Shown: positions 1 through 9,792, numbered from the stretch's first letter. The stretch: 49,317 nt of DNA from Lachnospiraceae bacterium (GCA_029226225.1 JAQXXU010000070.1:1-49317); one strand, 5' to 3'. A program made the numbers and translations. The notes: generated by a model from the letters alone, not told the origin.

Positions 1-348
1 AACTATTTTTTAGGTGATGACTGTCATATATATATGCACTGCGCGCCAGCCGGACACAAGATCGATGCGCTGAAAAAATGCGATAAGGTCTCTTTTACAG
101 TGATCGAAGATCTTCCTGAGCAGGATGATGATTTTGCGCTCTATGTGAACAGCGTTATCGTATTCGGAAAGATAAGGCTGGTGGAGGACAGGAAAAAAGT
201 CCTGAAATCTGCCATGGAGCTCGCCATGCATATCTTTCCGGAACAGAAGGAGTTTTACAAGGATGATCTCGAGAGGAACAAGGGCCGGGTGCAGATCCTC
301 GAGGTAACTCCGGAGCATATCACAGGCAAAAAAGTGCACGAGCGGTAA
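1..348 (+). CDS. Pyridoxamine 5'-phosphate oxidase-family (NimA-like) protein, 5' truncated
   Basis: The reading frame is open from base 1, so the N-terminus lies outside the window. About 115 residues remain, ending at the TAA at 346-348. The visible part has the segment Y-x-H-C-A-x-x-G-H-K-x-D followed by a VSFTV strand. This is the pattern of the FMN-binding split-barrel (PPOX / NimA 5-nitroimidazole reductase-like) family in clostridia. Such proteins bind flavin and often act as small-molecule reductases in the cytoplasm; the substrate here cannot be told. A flavin reductase gene follows 69 bp downstream, which fits a small redox pair. The family call is fairly safe from the GHK-D motif; the specific function is unknown. 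Confidence 0.7.
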   Translation, partial: NYFLGDDCHIYMHCAPAGHKIDALKKCDKVSFTVIEDLPEQDDDFALYVNSVIVFGKIRLVEDRKKVLKSAMELAMHIFPEQKEFYKDDLERNKGRVQILEVTPEHITGKKVHER

Positions 349-417
349 AATGCTGGCAGCATGATAAAGAGCGGGACAATAACAGGCAGCATATACAGAT
401 CAAAGGAGCATATACAG

Positions 418-999
418 ATGAAGGTTTTAATGATCAACGGAAGCCGCAGGGAAGCAGGCTGCACTTACACAGCGCTGAATATCGCGGCAGAGTCACTTAA
501 GGAAGAGGGTATTGATTCGGAGATAGTATTTGTCGGAAAGGATGCTGTAAACGGCAATATAGACCAGCTGGTAAGAAAACTCAGGTCAAAGTGCGCAGAG
601 GCCGACGGATTCGTGTTCGGTTCTCCGGTTTATTATGCCTCAGCTACCGGCGAGGTGCAGGTGGTTCTCGACAGACTTTTTGGCGCTGCGTCAGCGGAGC
701 TCAACCATAAGCCGGCTGCAGTCGTAGCCTCTGCAAGACGTGCAGGCACTACGGCAACTCTTGATATCCTTGCCAAATATCCTTCCATAAATGAGATGCC
801 GATCGTCACATCGTGCTATTGGACTATGGTTCACGGGAATACACCTGAGGAAGTCATGCAGGATCAGGAGGGTGTCTATACCTTAAAGCAGCTTGGCAAA
901 AATCTGGCCTGGATCATGAAGAGCATCGAAGCAGGCAGAAAGGCCGGAGTGACGCAGCCAGAGAAGGGTAAGAAGCCGCAGACCAATTTTATCAGATAA
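418..999 (+). CDS. NADPH-dependent FMN reductase / flavodoxin-like protein
   Basis: This is a 193-residue protein opening with a flavodoxin-type beta strand and phosphate loop (MKVLMINGSRREAGCTYTAL). It continues with the FGSPVYYASATGEV loop that contacts the flavin in the NADPH-dependent FMN reductase family. It should be a cytoplasmic flavoprotein that moves electrons from NAD(P)H to flavin or another acceptor. The frame is open from 361, but I chose the ATG at 418 because AAAGGAG lies upstream (401-407) and the family fold begins exactly there. The C-terminal 25 residues are Lys/Gly-rich and look disordered. It sits between a PPOX-type gene and gdhA. The physiological partner is unknown. 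Confidence 0.8.
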   Translation: MKVLMINGSRREAGCTYTALNIAAESLKEEGIDSEIVFVGKDAVNGNIDQLVRKLRSKCAEADGFVFGSPVYYASATGEVQVVLDRLFGAASAELNHKPAAVVASARRAGTTATLDILAKYPSINEMPIVTSCYWTMVHGNTPEEVMQDQEGVYTLKQLGKNLAWIMKSIEAGRKAGVTQPEKGKKPQTNFIR

Positions 1000-1038
1000 T
1001 ATTATAGTGTCGATTAAAAAATGACTATTAATTTTTTC

Positions 1039-2514
<1,476 letters not shown>

Positions 2515-2546
2515 TAGTAGATTTTTTAAGTGATATGATATAAAAT

Positions 2547-2585
2547 AGGACTGCTGGTCACTAAGGCCGGCGGTCTTATTTTTTA
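2547..2585 (+). terminator. Rho-independent terminator after gdhA
   Basis: An 11-bp stem with three G-U pairs (2547-2557 with 2567-2577) and a 9-nt loop is followed by a T-rich run to 2585. It lies 33 bp past the gdhA stop and 16 bp before tldD, so tldD is reached by read-through or by a promoter I could not identify. Confidence 0.8.
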
Positions 2586-2600
2586 TGAAAGGAAGATCAG

Positions 2601-4034
2601 ATGAAAGCACCATTTTCAGAATATCTAACCTCTATAGCTCCGGGGTTAAAGGAGCTGATCACGCTTCTGCGGGGGACTTACGACTATGTGAGCATTCTGG
2701 CCACGGATTCAAAGGGACTCCAGATCAATGTCTCACAGGGCAGCAAGTCGGTAAGCGGGCAGACGCTTACGACAGAGCGTGGCATAGTAGTAAGAGTCCA
2801 TGTGGGAGATCACTACAGCGAATACTCACTGAACCGTTTTGATCCAAAAGACCCTTCATCAGCTTATAAAAAAATTACTGAAGAGCTTCAAAAACAGGAG
2901 GAGCTTTTAAAAATCACAGGAAGCACTTCTTATAAGACAGGTACATTAAAAGATGAGCCTGCCGAGCTTTTCGTAGAGATGGAGACAGAGCAGCTTCCAG
3001 AGACCTGCGATGTGGAAAAGCTAATAAGCTTTATGACAGAGCTTTCGGATAAGGGAATGAAGGACGCGGGAGAGGCTGCTGATATCCGTGTCAGAGCACA
3101 GTCGACTCATATATGCAAGATGTTCTTATCGGAGCATAGGGACTTAAGACAGTCATATGTCTATTCGGAAGGAACTATAATCCCGATAGTTACCGATGGT
3201 AAGAAGACTGATTTCGGCTATGCGGGAGTTTCAGGTCTCTGCGGACCTGAGCTTTTCAAGGGTCTTACAGACTGCCTTCCGGATGGCTTAAAGCAGGCTC
3301 TTGACAGTCTTCATGCTGAGTCTATAAAGCCAGGCGAGTATACGATAATCACGAATCCTGAGGTCACAGGTCTCATAGCTCATGAGGCTTTCGGCCATGG
3401 AGTCGAGATGGACCAGTTTGTAAAGGGAAGAGCTTTAGGAGCGCAGTACATCGGAAAACGTGTCGGAAGCGACCTTGTGACAATGCACGAAGGTGCTCTC
3501 TGCGCAAAGGATGTGACGAGCTACGCCTTCGATGATGAGGGAGTTCTGGCCGGTGATGTGACAGAGATAGAGAACGGGATCTTAAAGACCGGCATCTGCG
3601 ATTCACTTGCTGCACTAAGGCTTAAGACAGAGCCTACCGGAAATGGCAAGCGCGAGAACTTCGAGCACAAGGTCTACACGAGAATGACGAATACGATGTT
3701 CGACTCCGGCGCTTCAAAGGTAGAGGATATGATAAGATCGGTTGATTACGGTTTCCTGCTCGAAGGCATGGAGAGCGGAATGGAAGACCCGAAGCACTGG
3801 GGCATCCAGTGTATCGTAAAGCTCGGCCGTGAGATAAAGGACGGTAAGCTTACCGGAAAAGTGGTCGCCCCTGTCATTATGACAGGATATGTGCCAGACC
3901 TGTTAGGCTCTATTTCGATGATCTCAGATGACAGGGAGTGCTTCGGCAACGGAGCCTGCGGCAAAGGACACAAGGAGTGGGTCAAGGTGGCAGACGGAGG
4001 CCCGTACTTAAAGACAGTAGGGAGGCTCGGATAA
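2601..4034 (+). CDS. tldD: TldD-family metalloprotease
   Basis: This 477-residue protein is the catalytic half of the TldD/TldE peptidase. That heterodimer clips unfolded peptides and matures some ribosomally made peptides in the cytoplasm. The zinc motif HEAFGH is at 261-266, the HExxxH form typical of TldD. It is preceded by the EYTIITNPEVTGLIA strand and followed by the conserved C-terminal half (GNGACGKGHKEW near the end). The ATG at 2601 has GAAAGGAAG before it. The stop overlaps the next gene by one base (TAATG), so the two subunits are translationally coupled, as expected for a 1:1 complex. No peptide-precursor gene is visible nearby, so the natural substrate is open. Confidence 0.93.
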   Translation: MKAPFSEYLTSIAPGLKELITLLRGTYDYVSILATDSKGLQINVSQGSKSVSGQTLTTERGIVVRVHVGDHYSEYSLNRFDPKDPSSAYKKITEELQKQEELLKITGSTSYKTGTLKDEPAELFVEMETEQLPETCDVEKLISFMTELSDKGMKDAGEAADIRVRAQSTHICKMFLSEHRDLRQSYVYSEGTIIPIVTDGKKTDFGYAGVSGLCGPELFKGLTDCLPDGLKQALDSLHAESIKPGEYTIITNPEVTGLIAHEAFGHGVEMDQFVKGRALGAQYIGKRVGSDLVTMHEGALCAKDVTSYAFDDEGVLAGDVTEIENGILKTGICDSLAALRLKTEPTGNGKRENFEHKVYTRMTNTMFDSGASKVEDMIRSVDYGFLLEGMESGMEDPKHWGIQCIVKLGREIKDGKLTGKVVAPVIMTGYVPDLLGSISMISDDRECFGNGACGKGHKEWVKVADGGPYLKTVGRLG

Positions 4035-5311
4035 TGCTTACAGATATTTTAGATAGTTTAAAGAGTTCTGAGGCCGATGCCTGGGACGTAACCGATGAAA
4101 AAATAAACAGATGGGAGTTCTACTTCATAAAGCATGACCTCGACCAGAATCGTATAGTAGATACAGAGCACATAAATGTGACTGTCTATAAGAAGTCATC
4201 TGACGGAAAGTATTTAGGCTCAGCTACTGATGAGATAGCTCCGAGCGCATCACAGGAGGAGATAAGGCAGGAGATAAGTGATCTTATCTCAAGAGCTGCC
4301 CTTGTAAAAAATCCTCTCTATAGTTTAAGAATGCCAGTGGACGTAAAGCCGGAGGAATACTCTGCAGATGTAAAGGAAATCTCGAAGGACTTCATAGAAA
4401 CTCTGACTGATATCCCTGAGACAAAGACAGAGGACATCAACTGCTACGAGATATTTACAGCTGAGATAGAGAAGAGACATATCACTTCTGAAGGTATCGA
4501 CGAGACCCAGAAGTACCCGGAGAGTTTCCTTGAGGTGGTAACTAATGCCAGAAATGATGAGCGTGAGATAGAGCTCTACCGTTCTTATGACAGTGGCACC
4601 TGTGACAGGGATTTTTTAAAGAAAGACATAGAAAAGACGCTTACCTATGGTAAGGACAGACTTCACACGGAGCCTACCCCAGCGCTTGGAAAGGTATCTT
4701 TGATGCTTTCGACTGCTGACGCCATGCAGGTATGGGATTATTTTGCCATGAGAACAGATGCTTCGATGGTATATCAGAAGGCTTCTGACTGGAAGCTAGG
4801 TGAGAGCGTAGCAGAAGGTATTACCGGAGATAAGGTCACTCTGTCTTCAAAAAAATCGCTGCCGAATTCAAGTAAGAACAGGACTTTCGATGATGAGGGA
4901 GCTCTTATAAAAGATGAAGTTCTTATCGATGACGATGTCGTAAAGACTTACTGGGGCAATCAGAAATTCTCATCGTACCTAGGGCTTAGTGATACCTTTA
5001 TCCTGTCAAACTACGAAGTGGCTCCGGGAACAAAGAGCGAGGCAGAGCTGCGCGACGGGAAATACCTTGAGGTAGTAGAGTTTTCTGATTTCCAGGTGGA
5101 CCCGATCACAGGTCACATCTTTGGTGAGATAAGACTCGGCTACTTACATGACGGTAACTCAGTCCAGATAGTCTCAGGTGGCTCAGTCTCCGGCACTATG
5201 GCAGACAGCATGAAGTCGATGTATTTCTCAAAGGAACAGACACAGTATAACAGCGCCAGGGTTCCTTCGGTCGTAGTGCTTGACGATGTCACAGTCACAG
5301 GAGCGAAGTGA
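4034..5311 (+). CDS. tldE: TldE/PmbA-like subunit of the TldD/TldE peptidase
   Basis: This 425-residue protein of the PmbA/TldE family lacks the HExxxH zinc motif. It forms the non-catalytic partner of TldD. Supporting features are its position directly behind tldD, the matching two-lobed length, and the C-terminal beta-rich region with GEIRLGYLHDG and VSGGSVSGTM, which resembles the PmbA C-terminal domain. The frame is open from 3938 inside tldD, but the ATG at 4034 overlapping the tldD stop is the natural coupled start. The stop overlaps the next ATG (TGATG), tying the RNase HI gene to the same transcript. Sequence similarity to E. coli TldE is low, so the name rests on context plus family shape. 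Confidence 0.88.
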   Translation: MLTDILDSLKSSEADAWDVTDEKINRWEFYFIKHDLDQNRIVDTEHINVTVYKKSSDGKYLGSATDEIAPSASQEEIRQEISDLISRAALVKNPLYSLRMPVDVKPEEYSADVKEISKDFIETLTDIPETKTEDINCYEIFTAEIEKRHITSEGIDETQKYPESFLEVVTNARNDEREIELYRSYDSGTCDRDFLKKDIEKTLTYGKDRLHTEPTPALGKVSLMLSTADAMQVWDYFAMRTDASMVYQKASDWKLGESVAEGITGDKVTLSSKKSLPNSSKNRTFDDEGALIKDEVLIDDDVVKTYWGNQKFSSYLGLSDTFILSNYEVAPGTKSEAELRDGKYLEVVEFSDFQVDPITGHIFGEIRLGYLHDGNSVQIVSGGSVSGTMADSMKSMYFSKEQTQYNSARVPSVVVLDDVTVTGAK

Positions 5312-5922
5312 TGGCTGAAAAGAAACATTTCTACGCCGTAAAAAATGGCCGGCAGACCGGGATTTTCAGAAGCTGGGATGAGTGCAAAAGGCAGGTGACT
5401 GGTTTTAAGGGGGCTGTATATAAGGGCTTTGTCACTGAGCAGGAAGCCCTCGATTATATGGCTGGCGGAAAAAAGGACACACGGCTTGAAACGGTCTCTG
5501 ATGAGAAAAGACTTACAGCCTATGTCGACGGAAGTTTTTCAAAGGCGAAGAAGCGGTACTCTTTTGGGTGCGTATTCATAGGTCCTGATGGATCTGTAGA
5601 AAAAATGAACGGAAGCTACAATGATGCCGATGGTGTCGAGATAAGAAATGTCGCCGGTGAGATGCAGGGAGCTCTTCATGCCGCTCACTTCGCGATCGAT
5701 AATGGCTTTGAGGCGGTAGATATCTACTACGACTATGCAGGTGTAGAGATGTGGGCGACCGGCCAGTGGAAGACTAATAAAGCTCTGACGAAAAAATACG
5801 CAGAAGAGATGCAGAGACTAAATAAATCTATCTGCATCACCTTCCATAAAGTCGCCGCCCACACAGGCGTAGAATACAACGAAATGGCTGACCAGCTTGC
5901 CAAATCTGCCCTCGGCATATAA
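5311..5922 (+). CDS. rnhA: Ribonuclease HI with N-terminal hybrid-binding domain
   Basis: This 203-residue enzyme cuts the RNA strand of RNA-DNA hybrids (R-loops, primers). Residues 5-52 form a viroplasmin/RHBD-type hybrid-binding domain (FYAVKNGRQTGIFRSWDEC and YKGFVTEQEALDYM). The RNase H fold follows from about 68. The four acidic catalytic residues are visible: D73 (AYVDGS), E117 (GEMQGA), D141 (YYDYAGVE) and D194 (NEMADQLAK). The ATG at 5311 overlaps the tldE stop. A GTG at 5308 is also in frame but is less likely. This domain order is like the eukaryotic RNase H1 arrangement and is common in clostridia. Confidence 0.93.
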   Translation: MAEKKHFYAVKNGRQTGIFRSWDECKRQVTGFKGAVYKGFVTEQEALDYMAGGKKDTRLETVSDEKRLTAYVDGSFSKAKKRYSFGCVFIGPDGSVEKMNGSYNDADGVEIRNVAGEMQGALHAAHFAIDNGFEAVDIYYDYAGVEMWATGQWKTNKALTKKYAEEMQRLNKSICITFHKVAAHTGVEYNEMADQLAKSALGI

Positions 5923-5936
5923 TGTGTAAGTGGGTG

Positions 5937-5967
5937 TGTGTCACTGGGGACGCGTACAACTGACACA
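5937..5967. repeat. Short inverted repeat, possibly a dispersed palindromic element
   Basis: TGTGTCA (5937-5943) and TGACACA (5961-5967) form a 7-bp perfect inverted repeat around CTGGGGACGCGTACAAC. The TGTCA...GGGGACG pattern recalls small dispersed palindromic repeats in clostridial genomes. That resemblance is from memory and only one copy is seen in this window. Confidence 0.3.
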
Positions 5968-5969
5968 TA

Positions 5970-6003
5970 AAAAGCTCCGGTGGTTTTTACCATCGGAGCT
6001 TTA
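5970..6003. terminator. Bidirectional terminator between convergent genes
   Basis: A 13-bp stem, AAAGCTCCGGTGG with CCATCGGAGCTTT (one G-U pair), encloses a loop of about 6 nt. Read on the minus strand it is followed by a five-T run, so it best serves the Big2-domain gene. On the plus strand, after rnhA, it has only a TTTA tail. Confidence 0.8.
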
Positions 6004-6039
6004 ATACTAAATTCAGTCATATGTATGTTTTCGTGTCAG

Positions 6040-7059
6040 TTACTTTACAGTAACTTCTATCTTCTTTGATACTCCGGCTGCGCTGACAGTGATCGTAGCC
6101 TTGCCCTTTTTGACACCCTTTACTACACCCTTTGAGGTTACTGTAGCGACTTTCTTATTCGATGTCTTGTATGATATTTTTGCAACGGAAGGAGCTGTTA
6201 TCTTAACTGTTGTCTTCTTGCCTTTTTTGACACTTACCTGTGCCTTATTTACAGATAAAATAGAAGTGGAAAGCGTTGAAGGTGTAAGTGTGCGGTCGCC
6301 GCTTGCACCAATAGCCTCACAATACAGATATAATGGTCTGACAGAATCCCCGTCAATATTTTCAGAAAGATCTACAGCACCATTTTTCTTCAGGGTAACA
6401 TCATCTAATGCTATGAAAGAGCTATCTTTTATATTATCGCTGTTTAATACAATGCCTAAAGATTCATATCCAGCTACACTTGTATCGACATCTTTATCAT
6501 AGGAGTCGGTATCTTCATTATACATTTTGGCTTGGGTAGGAAGATCAGTGACAGTCAGGACATAGTAGTCACCATCCTTTTGAAGCTTGGAATATTTGAA
6601 AGTATCACTTCCTTCATCGAGGAAAGGAACCTTTGCATCAGGATCGTAGTACACACATACATCGTTTATACTCTCCAGACGTCCAAGATAGTTCTCATCT
6701 CCACCCTCGCCATTGGCATTCCACATAGTTACAGAGCTTCCGATGTCAAGCAAAGCGTTGCCATCTTTATTTTTCATGTGCTTTATCAGTCCTACAGGGA
6801 AATAGAACTTAAAGCTTATAGTGTAATCTGTAGATAACTGTGTAGCAGTATCCTTTGATGCATCATACCAAAGAGAAAACTCTGCCTGGCTCTTCCAGTG
6901 ATCGTCGCTATTCTGCCAGTTCTTACCATCGAGATATATAGGTGTAAATACAGCCTTATTATCAGCAGCCTGTGCCGTCTGTGGAGGAACGATTATGGTT
7001 CCGATAGTGAGTGCCGAGCCGAGTGCAACGGCAAGAATTTTTTTCATTGTTCCGTTCAT
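6040..7059 (-). CDS. Secreted protein with C-terminal Big2 (Ig-like) domain
   Basis: This 339-residue protein has a classical signal peptide: a basic start, a hydrophobic core (ILAVALGSALTIGTIIV) and a likely cut after TAQAA. Residues of roughly 35-260 form an unrecognised, Trp/Tyr-rich, probably beta-sandwich region (HWKSQAEFSLWYD, VTMWNANGEGGDENY). The last 80 residues are a bacterial Ig-like group 2 domain ending in ATITVSAAGVSKKIEVTVK. No sortase motif, SLH repeats or transmembrane anchor is seen, so it is probably released or bound to wall glycans. The open frame runs further upstream, but the start at 7059 is preceded by AAAGGA seven bases away and directly begins the signal peptide. 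It is a single-gene unit between two terminators/promoters. Function unknown; a carbohydrate-binding role is possible. Confidence 0.8.
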   Translation of the reverse strand: MNGTMKKILAVALGSALTIGTIIVPPQTAQAADNKAVFTPIYLDGKNWQNSDDHWKSQAEFSLWYDASKDTATQLSTDYTISFKFYFPVGLIKHMKNKDGNALLDIGSSVTMWNANGEGGDENYLGRLESINDVCVYYDPDAKVPFLDEGSDTFKYSKLQKDGDYYVLTVTDLPTQAKMYNEDTDSYDKDVDTSVAGYESLGIVLNSDNIKDSSFIALDDVTLKKNGAVDLSENIDGDSVRPLYLYCEAIGASGDRTLTPSTLSTSILSVNKAQVSVKKGKKTTVKITAPSVAKISYKTSNKKVATVTSKGVVKGVKKGKATITVSAAGVSKKIEVTVK

Positions 7060-7099
7060 TTTCAAATCCTTTCTATGACTGAATTTATATACAGATTTC

Positions 7100-7125
7100 A
7101 TTATATTCAAAAATCGGGTGGTCAA
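7100..7125 (-). promoter_or_regulatory. Possible promoter of the Big2-domain gene
   Basis: On the minus strand, TTGACC (7120-7125) and TATAAT (7100-7105) are separated by only 14 bp, which is short for sigma-A. The hexamers are good but the spacing is poor, so the true promoter may use a different -35 or the nearby TATATAAA. Confidence 0.35.
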
Positions 7126-7139
7126 GAATTACGCGCAAA

Positions 7140-7166
7140 TTGACAAGCCCACTCCCATGATATAAA
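7140..7166 (+). promoter_or_regulatory. Probable promoter of tyrA-aroA
   Basis: A perfect TTGACA lies at 7140-7145. TATAAA follows at 7161-7166 after 15 bp, or TAAACT two bases later with a 17-bp spacer. It lies 37 bp before the tyrA start in the divergent gap with the Big2-domain gene. Confidence 0.55.
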
Positions 7167-7202
7167 CTATTTAACGGAATTTTTATTGAGAAAGGGATTA
7201 CA

Positions 7203-8306
7203 ATGGATTTTGATCCAAAAAAAATAGTTTTTGTCGGGCTGGGACTTATCGGAGGCTCTGTGGCTAAGGCAATTCATGAGACTTACCCGCAGATAAAGCT
7301 GTACGCTACGGCAGGACATGAGGAGACTGTCGAGGCAGCACATAAAGACAGACTTATAGAAAATGACGGACTGCTGACAGATGAAGAGATAGCAGACGCG
7401 GATGTCATTTTTCTCTGCTCTCCAGTACTTAAAAATATCGAATATTTATCCAGAATAAAACCATATCTGAAGGAGAATACTCTTATAACAGATGTAGGTT
7501 CTGTAAAAAATGATATCTCAAGGGAAGTGGAAAGACTTGGTCTTTCTGACCAGTTCATCGGAGGACATCCGATGACAGGCTCAGAGAATACTGGCTACGC
7601 ATACTCTGATCCGGCTTTCCTCGAAAATGCCTATTACCTGCTTACATACCAGAGTGATAAGGCAAAAGAGATCGTACCATTTTTTGATAAATTCATCACT
7701 TCACTGGGTTCTGTGACGATGGTATTAAAGCCAGACGAGCATGACCTGGCAGTTGCGGCTATAAGCCACTTACCGCATGTGATCTCTGCTTCACTGGTAA
7801 ATCTGGTAAAGAAAAATAATAAGGACGACCTTTTAAAGACCATAGCAGCCGGCGGCTTTAAGGACATCACGAGGATTTCATCTTCATCGCCTGTGATGTG
7901 GGAAAATATCTGCCTGTCGAATAAAGACGCTATCCTCCGGATGATAACTGAATATCAGGAAATCCTTGACAGCTTTAAGACCGCTATAGAAAAAGGCGAC
8001 GGAGAGCTCATAAAGAGTAAATTCCAGTCTGCAAAGGACTTCCGAGACAGTCTTCCGGTAAGAAAGTCGGGGATCATACCGGCAGACTTTGTATTCTATT
8101 CAGACCTCCGTGATGAACCTGGTCAGATAGCAAATGTCGCTACGATACTTGCATCTTCAGGGATTTCCATCAAGAATATCGGGATCATTCACAACCGTGA
8201 GTTCGAGGAGGGAGTTCTTCAGGTAGAACTCTATTCAGAAAGTGACTACGAAGCTGCACTTGAATTACTGAAAGGCCATGGCTATGTACTGCATAAAAGA
8301 AGCTAA
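7203..8306 (+). CDS. tyrA: Prephenate dehydrogenase with C-terminal ACT domain
   Basis: This enzyme converts prephenate to 4-hydroxyphenylpyruvate with NAD, the tyrosine branch of aromatic amino acid synthesis. The 367-residue protein has a Rossmann loop GLGLIGGS at 12-19, the LITDVGSVK segment, and the substrate-site motif GGHPMTGSE. Residues of about 295-367 look like an ACT domain (FYSDLRDEPGQIANVATILASSG), which usually senses tyrosine for feedback inhibition. The ATG follows GAAAGGGAT. Its end overlaps aroA by about 23 bases, so the two shikimate-pathway steps are co-expressed. No other aromatic genes are in the window. Confidence 0.95.
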   Translation: MDFDPKKIVFVGLGLIGGSVAKAIHETYPQIKLYATAGHEETVEAAHKDRLIENDGLLTDEEIADADVIFLCSPVLKNIEYLSRIKPYLKENTLITDVGSVKNDISREVERLGLSDQFIGGHPMTGSENTGYAYSDPAFLENAYYLLTYQSDKAKEIVPFFDKFITSLGSVTMVLKPDEHDLAVAAISHLPHVISASLVNLVKKNNKDDLLKTIAAGGFKDITRISSSSPVMWENICLSNKDAILRMITEYQEILDSFKTAIEKGDGELIKSKFQSAKDFRDSLPVRKSGIIPADFVFYSDLRDEPGQIANVATILASSGISIKNIGIIHNREFEEGVLQVELYSESDYEAALELLKGHGYVLHKRS

Positions 8307-9567
8307 GAAACTCCGCGGTGAGATCACCGTACCGGGAGATAAATCCATATCGCACAGAGGCATAATGCTGGGCTCACTCGCTGAAGGTGATACGAGACTT
8401 CATGGTTTCCTCGAGGGAGCAGACTGCCTCTCAAGCATTTCCTGCTTTAGGAAAATGGGAATAGACATCGTGCGTGATGGAAGTGATGTGACTATCCATG
8501 GAAAAGGTCTCCACGGACTCAAAGCCCCATCTGAGATCCTCGATGCCGGAAACAGTGGTACGACCACGAGACTCATGTCAGGAATCCTCGCCGGACAGGA
8601 TTTTTTTTCGACTATCACAGGTGACGATTCACTTAAGACCCGCCCGATGAAGCGAGTAATAACTCCACTTGAGAAAATGGGAGCCACGATCGACTCTGAA
8701 AATGGCTGTCTTCCGATGACTATACACGGTGGAAAGCTTCATGGAATAGACTACATCTCACCGGTAGCTTCAGCTCAGGTCAAGTCATGCGTCCTGTTTG
8801 CAGGACTTTTCGCAGATGGAAAGACATCAGTGACAGAACCGGCTGTTTCGAGAAATCACACAGAGCTTATGCTAAAAGGCTTCGGAGCCTCTGTCATTAC
8901 AGATGAAAAAAAGCACTTCGTACAGGTAGAACCTGAGCCGAAACTTATAGGCCAGGAGATCACGGTTCCGGGAGATATCTCTTCTGCAGCATATTTTTTA
9001 GTAGCAGGACTTATCTGTCAGGATGCTGATATTTTAGTAAAGAATGTAAACATAAATCCGACCCGTGCCGGAATCCTTAAAGTCATAGAGGCTATGGGTG
9101 GAGACATCACCTATCTCGACAGGCGCACGGTATCAGGCGAGGAAGTGGCAGACATAGAAGTGAAGAGTTCCTCACTTCATGGTACTACAGTCGAAGGCGA
9201 TATAATACCGGCTCTTATCGATGAGCTCCCGGTCATCGCTGTAATGGCAGCCTACGCTTCAGGACAGACAGTGATAAAGGATGCGGCAGAGCTTAAAGTA
9301 AAGGAATCAGACCGCATCGCAGTAGTAACAGAGAACCTAAAAGCCATGGGCTGTGACATCACAGCGACAGACGATGGCTTTATCATAAACGGCGGACAGC
9401 CGCTCCACGGCACTGAAATAAAGACACAAAAGGACCACCGCATAGCGATGAGCTTTGCCATCGCAGCGTTAAATGCTTCAGGTGAGACAACCTTCGATGA
9501 TCCTTCCTGCGTTAATATATCTTATCCAGACTTTTTCAAGACGTTGGAATTGATACACGAAAACTAA
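8284..9567 (+). CDS. aroA: 3-phosphoshikimate 1-carboxyvinyltransferase (EPSP synthase)
   Basis: This 427-residue enzyme joins shikimate 3-phosphate and phosphoenolpyruvate to give EPSP. Signature elements are PGDKSISHRG (K20, S21), LDAGNSGTTTRLMSG, the DELPVIAVMAA catalytic Asp region, KVKESDRIAV and KDHRIAMSFAI. I prefer the ATG at 8284 over the one at 8278 because GAAAGG (8270-8275) gives normal 8-base spacing. The gene overlaps the 3' end of tyrA, so translation is probably coupled. A run of eight T occurs at 8601-8608 inside the gene without breaking the frame. The stop codon is followed at once by the long palindrome at 9568. Confidence 0.96.
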   Translation: MYCIKEAKKLRGEITVPGDKSISHRGIMLGSLAEGDTRLHGFLEGADCLSSISCFRKMGIDIVRDGSDVTIHGKGLHGLKAPSEILDAGNSGTTTRLMSGILAGQDFFSTITGDDSLKTRPMKRVITPLEKMGATIDSENGCLPMTIHGGKLHGIDYISPVASAQVKSCVLFAGLFADGKTSVTEPAVSRNHTELMLKGFGASVITDEKKHFVQVEPEPKLIGQEITVPGDISSAAYFLVAGLICQDADILVKNVNINPTRAGILKVIEAMGGDITYLDRRTVSGEEVADIEVKSSSLHGTTVEGDIIPALIDELPVIAVMAAYASGQTVIKDAAELKVKESDRIAVVTENLKAMGCDITATDDGFIINGGQPLHGTEIKTQKDHRIAMSFAIAALNASGETTFDDPSCVNISYPDFFKTLELIHEN

Positions 9568-9705
9568 GGCTTCCATGCACCAATACTGCGAGAGACCCTT
9601 ATGAGACGCCGGCACTTAGCGGCCGTTTTTCAGGCCGCTTATGTGCCCGCTGCGTCTCATACGGAGCGAGAGCGGGTCTCAAGCAGTATATGGTGCGTGG
9701 AAGCC
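9568..9705. repeat. 138-bp rod-like imperfect palindrome
   Basis: The outer arm GGCTTCCATGCACCA+ATACTGC pairs with GCAGTATATGG+TGCGTGGAAGCC (one G-U and one extra base). GAGACCC then pairs with GGGTCTC, TATGAGACGC with GCGTCTCATA, and GGCACTTAGCGGCC with GGCCGCTTATGTGCC around a short T-rich loop. A 12-base bulge lies on the right side. It begins one base after the aroA stop. No T-run follows on either strand, so it is not an ordinary terminator. It could be a structured RNA, an RNase-processed stabiliser at the aroA 3' end, or a MITE-like mobile palindrome. No target-site duplication is apparent. Confidence 0.75.
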
Positions 9706-9729
9706 GGGCCGTCTGACTTTGTTATTTTC

Positions 9730-9758
9730 TTGACAAATCAGCAGTAGACGCTTAGAAT
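9730..9758 (+). promoter_or_regulatory. Promoter of the leuS-icd-rex-alr operon
   Basis: TTGACA (9730-9735), a 17-bp spacer and TAGAAT (9753-9758) make a near-consensus sigma-A promoter. The start point would fall near 9765, leaving only about 28 nt of leader. That is far too short for a T-box, although many Firmicutes control leuS that way. Confidence 0.8.
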
Positions 9759-9792
9759 TTAACGTAATTGTGAACTTTTGTTGGAGGAAAAA

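Noticed and set aside
8601-8608. Run of eight T inside aroA (a similar T run occurs in ftsK near 22186-22193), possible phase-variable tract
   Set aside because: Both genes are in frame and essential-type. Eight T is not exceptional in this composition, and nothing suggests switching.
9761-9785. TTGTGAAC...GTTGG before leuS as a Rex operator
   Set aside because: The right half does not match the expected TTCACAA/TTAACAA inverted arm.
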